Below are positions 1 through 7,832 of a stretch of DNA of 64,000 nt, piece after piece. The position numbers were made by a program, and so were the translations under genes. This DNA comes from Kitasatospora arboriphila (GTDB lineage Bacteria; Actinomycetota; Actinomycetes; Mycobacteriales; Mycobacteriaceae), in the NCBI RefSeq assembly GCF_000717275.1, contig NZ_JNYV01000003.1:682001-746000 (forward strand), in the 5' to 3' direction. Under the pieces are notes generated by a model. That model saw only the letters and a program-made list of their open reading frames with translations. It had not been told where the DNA came from and ran no database searches. Each line of letters begins with the position of its first letter. The stretch's first letter is position 1.

Positions 1-443
1 GCGTCGACCTTGCCGATGCTGTAGACCGACTCCTTGACGCCTGATCGTGACCACGATTCGTCGACAGCGCGATGATCGTCGACGCCGCTGTACACCGCGC
101 CCGACGACATGTGCACCAGGTGGCCGATGCCGGCGGCCGCCGAGGCGGCGAGCACATTGCCGGTGCCTTGCACTCCGGTCGCGCGCAATTGGCCCACGCG
201 ATGCGTCGGCTGGAATTGCCACGCCAGATGGACAACAACATCGACGTCTTCGAACGCCGCCGTCAGTTGTCGGACCGCATCCCGGCCACCGACGTCTATC
301 GCAAGCCATCGGGCGCTGTCATACGGCGGCACCGACTGGGGAACCCGTCGCGCGATCCCGATCAGGTCGTGTCCGGACTCGGCAAGCTCGGACAGGAGTG
401 CCGTGCCCAGGTTGCCGCTGGCTCCGGTGATGGCGATACGCAT
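1..443 (-). CDS. NAD-dependent epimerase/dehydratase (extended SDR), 3' part missing
   Basis: Reading the minus strand from the ATG at 443 gives an open frame that runs off the left edge after about 147 codons. It starts MRIAITGASGNLG, a Rossmann dinucleotide-binding motif (GASGNLG, residues about 7-13). It continues with VVHLAWQ and MSSGAVYSG strands typical of nucleotide-sugar epimerases, and the cut end contains YSIGK, a YxxxK catalytic pair. Extended short-chain dehydrogenases of this type oxidise, reduce or epimerise sugar nucleotides or related substrates with NAD(P)+. The substrate specificity lies in the missing C-terminal half, so none is given. It is followed at 490 by the stop of the next minus-strand gene, so the two genes are co-directional. 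Confidence 0.85.
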   Translation of the reverse strand, partial: MRIAITGASGNLGTALLSELAESGHDLIGIARRVPQSVPPYDSARWLAIDVGGRDAVRQLTAAFEDVDVVVHLAWQFQPTHRVGQLRATGVQGTGNVLAASAAAGIGHLVHMSSGAVYSGVDDHRAVDESWSRSGVKESVYSIGKVD

Positions 444-489
444 GCCGCAGCATTACCCCGCGCGTTCTGATCGCAACCGGGCCGAGGTG

Positions 490-1824
490 TCAACGCCGCC
501 TGTTCACCCGTGTCCCGGCGTAGACCAGCCCGATCACAACCAGTGCTCCGACAAGCCCGATGGTGATGCGGGCCGTCCATGACGACCGGCCCGAATCCTG
601 GACGGATGGGGGCCCCGCCACGCCTTCGTCGGTGCCACCGGAGTACTCCACCGAACTCGGCGATGCGGGATCGTCGGTGAGCGAGCCGACGAACAGATCC
701 GGTGACTGAGCGAACCCGTAATCGAGCATCGCCTCGGCCTGTCGCCAGAACGAGCCATAGGAGTCGTTGAGGCCGTACATCTGGACCACGAGGATGGTGC
801 GTCCGTCCCGCTCCGCCGCGCCCACGAAGGTCTTTCGGGCATCGTCGGTGTAGCCCGTCTTGCCTGCCAAGGTGCCGGGATAGTCGTACAGCAGCTGGTT
901 CATGTTGTAGAGGTCGATCCCGGGGTCCCCGGCAGGAGTCGACTGTGTGGTGGTCTCGGTGACCGCGCCGTCGACGCTCTGGTCGGTGGGGGTGGGCGTC
1001 GGCATGCCTGGGTAGCCGGGGAACCTCATCTGCGTCTGCTGCGAGATCTCCACGAAGTCGTCGTTCTTCAGGGCCTCGGCGAAGATGAGTGCCTCGTCGT
1101 ACGGGGAGCTGCTCATCCCGGGACCGTCCAGACCGGAGGCCGACGCCGCGCGTGTGTCCAGGGCGCCCAGCTCGCGGGCTTTCTCGTTCATCCTCTCGAC
1201 TGTTTCCTCAGGGCCGCCGAGAGCGCGGGCCAGGGCGTTGGCGCAGTCGTTGCCGGACACCATCATCAGACCTGCCAGGAGTTCACGCACCGTGTAGACG
1301 CCACCCGGCCCGACACCGGCAGCATCGCCCTCCACCTCGTCATCCTCCTGCGTTCCGGTGACCGTGTCGTCGAGATCCAACTCGTCGAGAACCACCAGGA
1401 TCAGCAGGACCTTGATGGTGCTGGCGGGACGGTACCGACCGTGTGGGTCTTTGGCCGCCAATACCTTGCCCGCGGTCAGATCGGCGATCAGCCAACCTGC
1501 GGCGGTGAGCCCGGCGGGTGGAGGAGCCGCATTCGGTGCCGTGACCACGCCACATCCGCCGAGTGGTTCACCACCGACCGGTGGGCTGGGCACGGGCAGA
1601 GGTGCAGGTGAGGATGAGCCCGGCGGAACCACCTCGGATTCGTCGACAGGAGGAATCGGCTGCGTTTTGTACGGGCAGCTGTCGGTGATGGTCTCGGGTG
1701 CCGGAGCACCTGCGGTCGGTGTGCCCTGGATCGGCGCAGCGGTCACCTCGGCGGCGCCGAGCGAAAGAGACGTCAGCATCACCACGGTCGCCAGGGCTGC
1801 GGCACGCGTCATCGGTCGGATCAT
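490..1824 (-). CDS. dacB1: D-alanyl-D-alanine carboxypeptidase (DacB1-like, S11 family)
   Basis: This 444-residue protein has a signal peptide (about residues 1-30, ending near AEVTAA). A Pro/Ser-rich linker to about residue 100 leads into a penicillin-binding-protein fold. The three active-site motifs are visible: STIK (S135/K138), SGN (190-192) and KTG (322-324). A C-terminal hydrophobic helix (about 415-437) ends in NRRR and should anchor it on the outer face of the membrane. S11 enzymes trim the terminal D-Ala from peptidoglycan stem peptides. The ATG at 1824 was chosen because it opens directly on the signal peptide; the frame is open far upstream without homology. An Rv3330 (dacB1)-like assignment fits the surrounding synteny. 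An acidic insert (near residues 155-170) separates the SxxK and SxN motifs. Confidence 0.9.
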   Translation of the reverse strand: MIRPMTRAAALATVVMLTSLSLGAAEVTAAPIQGTPTAGAPAPETITDSCPYKTQPIPPVDESEVVPPGSSSPAPLPVPSPPVGGEPLGGCGVVTAPNAAPPPAGLTAAGWLIADLTAGKVLAAKDPHGRYRPASTIKVLLILVVLDELDLDDTVTGTQEDDEVEGDAAGVGPGGVYTVRELLAGLMMVSGNDCANALARALGGPEETVERMNEKARELGALDTRAASASGLDGPGMSSSPYDEALIFAEALKNDDFVEISQQTQMRFPGYPGMPTPTPTDQSVDGAVTETTTQSTPAGDPGIDLYNMNQLLYDYPGTLAGKTGYTDDARKTFVGAAERDGRTILVVQMYGLNDSYGSFWRQAEAMLDYGFAQSPDLFVGSLTDDPASPSSVEYSGGTDEGVAGPPSVQDSGRSSWTARITIGLVGALVVIGLVYAGTRVNRRR

Positions 1825-1953
1825 CGCCTGCAGGGTACCCGGGTCCGCAGACCGGGTGTGCTGCCTGTCGGCAGTGTCCGTATTCAACCGACCCGGTGGT
1901 TTGCGAGCGGTAATGGTCGTCGAATTGTCGTTTATCCGAGTACGATTCGCTGA

Positions 1954-3102
1954 GTGACCCCCGCCGAGAGCACCGTCCCCGGGACGCGCCTGCCCGGCCG
2001 GCTGTGTCTGGCGGCGATTGCCGTTGTCCTCGCAGTGGTCATCGGGACGGCCGGGTGCGGATCGTCGGAACCCGAACAGGGTTCGTCCGTCGAGCAGTCG
2101 AGGGTGACCGCGACTGCCCGGGGGATGACCCTGGACGGAAAACCATGGTGGCCCATCGGTTTCGCGGCCTATCAACTGGGTACCGATTGGCAACTCAACG
2201 AAGGTTGTGGCGCTCAGGTCGACCTGGACAAGTATTTCGGTTCGCTGCCACCCAACGCGGTCACCCGGTTCAATCTCTTCTCGTCGTTCGCCAGGGACAA
2301 GGACACCGGTGAGATCGACTTCGGACGCCTGGACAAGATCTTCCAGGAGGCTGCCGACCACGACCAGATGCTCGTCGCGGTGCTCTCGGCGGGGGAAGGC
2401 GCCTGTGAGGACTCCGAGTACAAGGATCACTCATGGTTCGTCGACCGTTGGGACGATCCCGCGACCAAGGAAGCGCTGATGCCATACGTGTTGTGGCTCG
2501 ACACGGCGGTGGCTCGCTGGGGCTCGTCGCGTGCGCTGGCCGGATGGGAACTGGTCGGTGAGGCCGAGCCGAGCAATTGCAACGACAGTCGGTGTTCGTG
2601 GCAGAACCGGCTCTGTCCGCCTCGTTCGGCCGAAGTGCTCCGAAAGTTCTTCGATGTCGCCGGTGCCCGGCTGCGTGCACTCGACCCGGACACGCCGATC
2701 TGGGCCGGGCTCGCAGGCGGCGGTCAGTGTGGTTCGCGCGGCGACGAGTACCAGTATGTCGCTGCATCGCCGGGGATCGACGTACTCGACTATCACGACT
2801 ATGGGCCGCGGGGTGAGCCGCTGCCGGGTACGGCGACCGACGGACTACAGCGACGGATCCAACAGGCCGGTCTGGTCGGCAAACCGCTGGTGGTTGCCGA
2901 GATGGGCCAGATGGCGGGGTCGTGTGGGCCGTTGCAGGGCCGCGCAGACGATTTGACGCGGAAGATCACCGCTCAGCGGGCGGCGGGCACCGCCGGTGCC
3001 CTGTTCTGGGCGTTCGTGCCTGACCCCCGGCTCGGCGAATGCACTCTCGACATCGGCCCCGGGGATCCCATCTTCGCCGTGATCCGAGCGTTGAGTCCCT
3101 AG
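1954..3102 (+). CDS. Glycosidase-like lipoprotein (clan GH-A / GH5-like)
   Basis: GTG start. The 382-residue product has a lipoprotein signal with lipobox GTAGC (C35). It then reads like a TIM-barrel glycosidase: an early MTLDGKPWWPIGF segment as in GH5 mannanase/cellulase-like proteins, AEP at 204-206 in the position of the clan GH-A NEP acid/base motif (E205), and VVAEMGQ (E316) as candidate nucleophile. It would sit on the outer face of the membrane and cut a beta-linked glycan. The substrate is unknown. It is convergent with, and overlaps by 4 bp, the last gene of the polysaccharide-synthase operon, which suggests a BcsZ-like trimming role (inference). The Asn of the NEP motif is Ala here, which is unusual for an active GH-A enzyme, so a binding role is possible. 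Confidence 0.65.
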   Translation: MTPAESTVPGTRLPGRLCLAAIAVVLAVVIGTAGCGSSEPEQGSSVEQSRVTATARGMTLDGKPWWPIGFAAYQLGTDWQLNEGCGAQVDLDKYFGSLPPNAVTRFNLFSSFARDKDTGEIDFGRLDKIFQEAADHDQMLVAVLSAGEGACEDSEYKDHSWFVDRWDDPATKEALMPYVLWLDTAVARWGSSRALAGWELVGEAEPSNCNDSRCSWQNRLCPPRSAEVLRKFFDVAGARLRALDPDTPIWAGLAGGGQCGSRGDEYQYVAASPGIDVLDYHDYGPRGEPLPGTATDGLQRRIQQAGLVGKPLVVAEMGQMAGSCGPLQGRADDLTRKITAQRAAGTAGALFWAFVPDPRLGECTLDIGPGDPIFAVIRALSP

Positions 3103-4784
3103 AGGCTTGGAGCTTCCTCAACTCGGTAGACCCGCCAATCGGGCTGATCCTCACTGTCATTGGGTACTTCGAGCTCCAAAGTCGCTATGTCGGCGCCGGT
3201 TTCGTACAACGTCGGATACCGCAGGTTCACCGCGTCGGACTCGCCGCGACCGGTGTTGGGCACCGACAACAGGTATCGGACCTGATTTCTGCCGGGGTCG
3301 TTCAGATAGGCGGTGAAATCCAGATCAGAGGGGACCACAAAGGTCTTGGGCTTTCGGGACGCGGCCACAACGGCGAATCCGTAGACGGTGTCGGTCAGCA
3401 CGGAGCCCTCTGGCAGGTCCAGGCTGTCGAGATACTTCGCCAGCTTTCGCTCGGTGGAAAACGTCGACGCAATCCGGTGCTCGGTGGCCTTACGCGCGGT
3501 GACGTTGTCCGGGCCGGGTGCCAGGACTGCACCCAGCGCATACTCCTGCGGGGCATATTTGGGTTTGCTCATCCCGTACGCCGAGGCGGGCACGGTGATC
3601 GCCACCAAGACAACGGCCACTGCAAGTCCAGGCCAGGTGCGGGCAGTACCCACCCGGTGGCGAGCGGGCGAACGACGGGCCTCCGGTGGCGGTGGTGCGT
3701 ATTTACCCCGTCGTTTTGTGATCGTGCACGCGCGCGCAGGGACGAGCAGGATGGCGAGCGTGGCGGCCAACGGGATCGCGACGATGTAGAACCGCAGGAA
3801 GCCAAAGGTCGATCCACTGGCGTAGCTGTACCCCTGGAAGCCCAGAACGCTACCGAACAACACCATCGGCACCAGCAGTGGAGCCCAGTCGCCACGCCAC
3901 CATCCGGCGACTCCGGCAGCGAGGGCCAGCGGGATCAGCGTCGGTGCAAGGAGCACAGTGGACACCACCGCGAACTCGACGCCGGGCACGAAATCTGTTC
4001 CACCGCCGTCAGACTGCTGCAGAATCGCCGAGTTCCCGTACTGAGAGCTGAATTGCGCAAATGCCTGGCCGGTGATGAGCCAGCTCGACGCGGCCCAGCC
4101 GAGAAAGGCGAAGAACCCCGGCGCGGCGACCAGTCCGCCGTCCAGCAGAGCTCGTCGCCATCGCAGCCGCGGCGAGGCGCGGACGGCCGTGGTCGCCGCG
4201 ACGAGCAGAGAGGCGCAGGCGATGGCGGCGACGGCGTCGTAACGGGTGAGGTAACCAAGACCCAACGAGATTCCCGCAGCCGCGAGGTGGTGTACGTCGT
4301 CGTCAGTGGTCCAGGCGATGAGCCGGCGCACCGCCCAGCACACGAAGAACACGAACGGCGCCTCGCTCATACCGTTGGACCCGTAAAAGACGATCATCGG
4401 GTTGAACGCGAACAGTGCAGTGACGATCACGGCGAACGACCGCGGCAGTCCACGGTCCGCGGCGGTGCCGAAGATCTGAACCGCCGCACCGGACATGAAG
4501 GCCGCCGACATCAGTACCCCGGAAAAGGCTCGCTCGGTCAACGGTGCCCACAGTGGGCTGAATGCCACTGCGGGCAGCTGGATCAGCGAGGTCAGAGGCG
4601 TGAAGACGAAACCGATGGCCGCGACGTGCGGGTCGCGGCTGTACAGAACGGTTTGCGCCGCAGACACCCGGGACAGCGAGTCGCCGATGATGAATCCTTC
4701 ACGCACGCACAGTACGTAGCCGACCACCACATAGACGGCGAGACTCACGAAGTAGATGGTCCGGGCGAGTCCGCGATCAGACAT
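3099..4784 (-). CDS. Multi-pass membrane glycosyltransferase, GT-C type
   Basis: A 561-residue protein with about ten or more hydrophobic helices in its N-terminal two thirds and a C-terminal extracytoplasmic domain of about 150 residues. An acidic residue in the first loop (GDSLSRV), the NGMSEAPFVF loop and GLGYLTRYDA resemble GT-C polyprenyl-phosphate-sugar transferases of the ArnT/PMT type, which use lipid-linked sugars outside the membrane. The start at 4784 (ATG, MSDRGLART) was chosen because it overlaps the stop of the GT2 gene by 8 bp and opens on the first helix; the 36 upstream codons are Arg-rich noise. It is the last gene of the four-gene operon and probably decorates or elongates the glycan. 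The acceptor and sugar are not predictable from sequence. Confidence 0.75.
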   Translation of the reverse strand: MSDRGLARTIYFVSLAVYVVVGYVLCVREGFIIGDSLSRVSAAQTVLYSRDPHVAAIGFVFTPLTSLIQLPAVAFSPLWAPLTERAFSGVLMSAAFMSGAAVQIFGTAADRGLPRSFAVIVTALFAFNPMIVFYGSNGMSEAPFVFFVCWAVRRLIAWTTDDDVHHLAAAGISLGLGYLTRYDAVAAIACASLLVAATTAVRASPRLRWRRALLDGGLVAAPGFFAFLGWAASSWLITGQAFAQFSSQYGNSAILQQSDGGGTDFVPGVEFAVVSTVLLAPTLIPLALAAGVAGWWRGDWAPLLVPMVLFGSVLGFQGYSYASGSTFGFLRFYIVAIPLAATLAILLVPARACTITKRRGKYAPPPPEARRSPARHRVGTARTWPGLAVAVVLVAITVPASAYGMSKPKYAPQEYALGAVLAPGPDNVTARKATEHRIASTFSTERKLAKYLDSLDLPEGSVLTDTVYGFAVVAASRKPKTFVVPSDLDFTAYLNDPGRNQVRYLLSVPNTGRGESDAVNLRYPTLYETGADIATLELEVPNDSEDQPDWRVYRVEEAPSL

Positions 4785-6339
4785 TGCCGCCCGCCGCGTC
4801 CAGGGGAACCTGGCTCGGTCCGTTCTTCGTGGCTGCCGCCGCATCTGTATGTCCGACGCCGGAGTCGCTGTCCGGTTTCGCGGACAACCCATGGAAGGTC
4901 TTCTCCCAGTACGACGGATTCCGGATCAGCTGGTAACAACCTTTTGCCGAGGCCACGCTCATCATCACCCAGTAGAGCGGCACTGTGAGGGCCGGTAACA
5001 GCAGATCGGGCCGATCGTCTTCGCGCAGCGCGATCAGGTTCATGTAGATGGTGGCGCCGTTGCCGAAGATCAGCGAGACCAGCGCGGGAAAGTAGATGTA
5101 CCAGGGAAACACTTCCCCGATGACGGCAGGCTGGCCGAGGAACCACGAAACGGTGATCAACCAGAAGACGAGATTGAGGCAGGCGATGATGGGCGTACCG
5201 GCCAACAACAAGGTGAACCGGATGAAACTCACGGTACCGATCGCCCGCCACAGACCAACGGGTCGTCGCACATGCACCAGCCAGGTCTGCAGATAGCCCT
5301 TGTACCACCGTGATCGCTGGCGGACCCAGTTGATGGGATCGCTGTTGGCTTCTTCCAGAGTGACCGAATCGATGACGGCGGTGCGGTAGCCGGTCTCGGC
5401 GATGCGTACACCGAGGTCGGCGTCTTCGGTGACGTTGAACGGATCCCATGCACCGATCTCGCGCAGCACCGAGCGGCGGAGATGATTGGAGGTGCCGCCC
5501 AACGGGATCGGGGCCTTGCTGCGCATCAGGCCGGGCAGAAGGTACCCGAACCACAGTCCGTACTCGGCGGTGAACCACCCGGTGAGCATGTTCTGCCTGC
5601 CGTTGTGGAAGGCGAGTTTGGCCTGGACGCACGCCACCGAATCATCTTCGGAGGCAAAGGCTGCCACCACGCGCCGGAGCTGGAGGGGGTCGGGGAGGTC
5701 CTCGGCGTCGTAGATGGTGACGATCTCACCGGTGGCCAGGTGCAGGCCGTAGTTGCAGGCCTTCGGTTTGGTACGGGGGTCGGCCGCAGGAACCAGGACG
5801 ATGGTGATCATCTCGACGTCCTGGCACCCCTTGGCCGCCGAGATCGTCACGTCATCATCGGCCTCGAGTAACAACAGGACCTGCAATTTGTCCGACGGGT
5901 ACTCGAGCGCTGCCATGGCACCGATGAGATCGGCAACCACCTCTGGTTCGTTGTAGGCCGGTACCAGGATGGTGTACAGCGGGAGGTCGGCGTCGGGAAT
6001 CGCCCGTGCCCGTTCGTCGCTGATGTTGATGGGCCCCGAGGCCAGGCCCCGGCGAAACAGCAGGAGCCGATCGATCATCGACCAGACATATCCGACAGTG
6101 CAGACCCCGATCAGAGCTGTCGCTGTGGGAATGGGTTGCCAGATGAAAAAGGCCACGACCACCACGAGGAGCCCGATGAGGAAGTTCTTCTGCCACCCCA
6201 GAACCGCGATGGAGGCCGACCTGAGCGGATCGGCTTCACGGAGCCCCTCGATGGCGTCGTGTAACGCTGCGGCCTTGAAGTCCTCGCTCGGTTCACCGGG
6301 GATGGCGGGACCGGTCGCATCGTCCGGTGGCCCGGTCAT
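4777..6339 (-). CDS. GT2 family processive glycosyltransferase (BcsA-like, no PilZ)
   Basis: 520 residues. Two N-terminal helices (about 52-90) precede a cytoplasmic GT-A domain with VPAYNEPE (126-133), the acidic cluster YDAED (210-214), a TED motif (304-306) and QRSRW (341-345), the QxxRW signature of processive cellulose/chitin/hyaluronan-type synthases. C-terminal helices follow (about 365-480) and would form the export channel. Bacterial BcsA proteins usually exceed 700 residues and end in a c-di-GMP-binding PilZ domain. None is present here, so control by c-di-GMP is unlikely. The ATG overlaps the stop of the upstream gene (ATGA, 6336-6339). With the BcsB-like protein two genes upstream this is very probably the polymerising subunit of an exported polysaccharide; the sugar is unknown. 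Confidence 0.85.
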   Translation of the reverse strand: MTGPPDDATGPAIPGEPSEDFKAAALHDAIEGLREADPLRSASIAVLGWQKNFLIGLLVVVVAFFIWQPIPTATALIGVCTVGYVWSMIDRLLLFRRGLASGPINISDERARAIPDADLPLYTILVPAYNEPEVVADLIGAMAALEYPSDKLQVLLLLEADDDVTISAAKGCQDVEMITIVLVPAADPRTKPKACNYGLHLATGEIVTIYDAEDLPDPLQLRRVVAAFASEDDSVACVQAKLAFHNGRQNMLTGWFTAEYGLWFGYLLPGLMRSKAPIPLGGTSNHLRRSVLREIGAWDPFNVTEDADLGVRIAETGYRTAVIDSVTLEEANSDPINWVRQRSRWYKGYLQTWLVHVRRPVGLWRAIGTVSFIRFTLLLAGTPIIACLNLVFWLITVSWFLGQPAVIGEVFPWYIYFPALVSLIFGNGATIYMNLIALREDDRPDLLLPALTVPLYWVMMSVASAKGCYQLIRNPSYWEKTFHGLSAKPDSDSGVGHTDAAAATKNGPSQVPLDAAGGNV

Positions 6340-7829
6340 GCGGGCACCTGCTTTCTGAGCGGGGCGAGCTGCGCCTCGACCAGATCGCGACCGAAGACGG
6401 TGAGCAGGTCCTCATCCTTGAACACGGGATCGTTGTTGGTCACCACCGAATTACCCCGGAGCAGAACGGTGAACACCGTGTTCAGGTTGCTGACCAGAGC
6501 GTTGGCCGGTTCGGGGAACGGTGCGTTCGCCTCGTGATTGTCGACGGTCAGTATCGTGACCCGCTGCGCGGCACCGCCGTTTTCCCATGTCCAGGTGAGT
6601 TTGGTCCACGTGACCAACAGTTTGTCGTCGACGACGGCGTACATCCGCCCGATGATCCCGTTGCCGAGGTTGACGTCGCGCCCAGCGCTCGAGCGGGTTT
6701 GTGACATGTCGTAGAGCACGTTGTCGGGGTAAATGGTGAATGAGATCGGCCGCCGACTGGTGACACTGTCGACCACCACCTCCCGCGGGCGCGACAATTT
6801 GTCCCACTCGAAGTTTCCTTCTTCTGCAAGCATTCGTTGCCGGATGAGGACCGAGTTCGTGCCGAAGAACCTTTTGACCCAGCGGTATTCGACGGTGCTC
6901 GTGGTCTGCCACTGCGGGGGAGAGATGAGCGGCGTGCGGAACGGTAGGCCGTCGACCTGACGCACGGGCGGAAGGTTCGGAACGGGGAGCGTGATGAACG
7001 CCAGACATATCGCGATGACCGCGATCACCGGCACCGATCGCCACACCTCGCCGGCTGTCAACGGGTTGATCGACCGTTCGAGCGGGCGTTTCTTCTCTCC
7101 TCGGCGTGAGTAGATGTAGAGGCCGAGGCTCACCACCACAGTTGCGGTCAGTGTGGGGGTCTGCTGGTACACCATCACCGGCGCATTGGGATAGAACTTG
7201 ATGAGTACGAGCAGGATCGCTCCACCGACCGCGAACGTCAACGCCGCGCCGGTCACCGCGCGCCGCCAGGTGCGTCCGACGGCGATGGCAGTTGCGAACG
7301 CAGCCAGGCCCAACGCCACGAGTCCGGCCATCTGCCGACCACCGCCGAGAGTGATCACCGTGATGCGATACGGCAGCGGAAACATCAGCAGCAGGAGCAG
7401 CCACACCCACGCGAAGCGGGTGACCGGCCGCAGGCCGAACAGCATGATGCTGGCGCTGATGAGGAATATCCACATGGCCAGGAGATCAAGATGCAGGAGG
7501 CTGAAGTCGTTCGAGTATCGGCGCAGCAGAACGCCTTTGATGAGCATCGCCAGTATCAGGCCCATGAAGCCGACGATGACGTCCGTCTGCCGATCGTGAA
7601 TGGGCAACTCGCCGGTACGGCGTCTCGCCACCCCCTGCGCGGCCAGTAGCGCCAGCCACGGAACGGAGAAAACATAGCCGATCAAGCTGCCCGAGTACGC
7701 CTCCTCCGAGATGTTGAACCACGTCGAGTAGAACGCGATGAACGTTGCTGCGAGAATGATGGCCCATCGCAGCGCGATTCGCGATGCGGGGTGCCACCGC
7801 GAGAAGATCGATCCGGACGACGCCGCCAC
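6336..7829 (-). CDS. Exosortase-like multi-pass membrane protein, cysteine-poor
   Basis: GTG start, 497 residues. About eight to ten helices in the first 290 residues are followed by an extracytoplasmic C-terminal domain of about 200 residues (from VPNLPPVRQVDG). The order of helices, with a RRRTGELP loop and LLLLLMFPLPYRI (PLP at 151-153), resembles the exosortase/EpsH fold, whose members carry a PxP motif before the active-site helix. The ACSG-type cysteine motif expected just after it is absent: that region reads LGGGRQMAG, and the only Cys in the membrane part is in a later helix. It lies between the BcsB-like and GT2 genes (3-bp gap and 4-bp overlap), so it should act in polymer assembly or export. 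The family assignment rests on topology and is tentative. Confidence 0.6.
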   Translation of the reverse strand: MAASSGSIFSRWHPASRIALRWAIILAATFIAFYSTWFNISEEAYSGSLIGYVFSVPWLALLAAQGVARRRTGELPIHDRQTDVIVGFMGLILAMLIKGVLLRRYSNDFSLLHLDLLAMWIFLISASIMLFGLRPVTRFAWVWLLLLLMFPLPYRITVITLGGGRQMAGLVALGLAAFATAIAVGRTWRRAVTGAALTFAVGGAILLVLIKFYPNAPVMVYQQTPTLTATVVVSLGLYIYSRRGEKKRPLERSINPLTAGEVWRSVPVIAVIAICLAFITLPVPNLPPVRQVDGLPFRTPLISPPQWQTTSTVEYRWVKRFFGTNSVLIRQRMLAEEGNFEWDKLSRPREVVVDSVTSRRPISFTIYPDNVLYDMSQTRSSAGRDVNLGNGIIGRMYAVVDDKLLVTWTKLTWTWENGGAAQRVTILTVDNHEANAPFPEPANALVSNLNTVFTVLLRGNSVVTNNDPVFKDEDLLTVFGRDLVEAQLAPLRKQVPA

Positions 7830-7832
7830 GGA

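Noticed and set aside
1825..2430. N-terminal extension of about 200 codons to the D,D-carboxypeptidase
   Set aside because: The frame is open but runs into the divergent lipoprotein gene, and a proper signal peptide begins at the ATG at 1824.
3039..4988. Long plus-strand frame (649 codons)
   Set aside because: Shadow of the GT-C membrane protein and the end of the GT2 gene; its composition (Arg/Gly/His) is that of antisense high-GC DNA.
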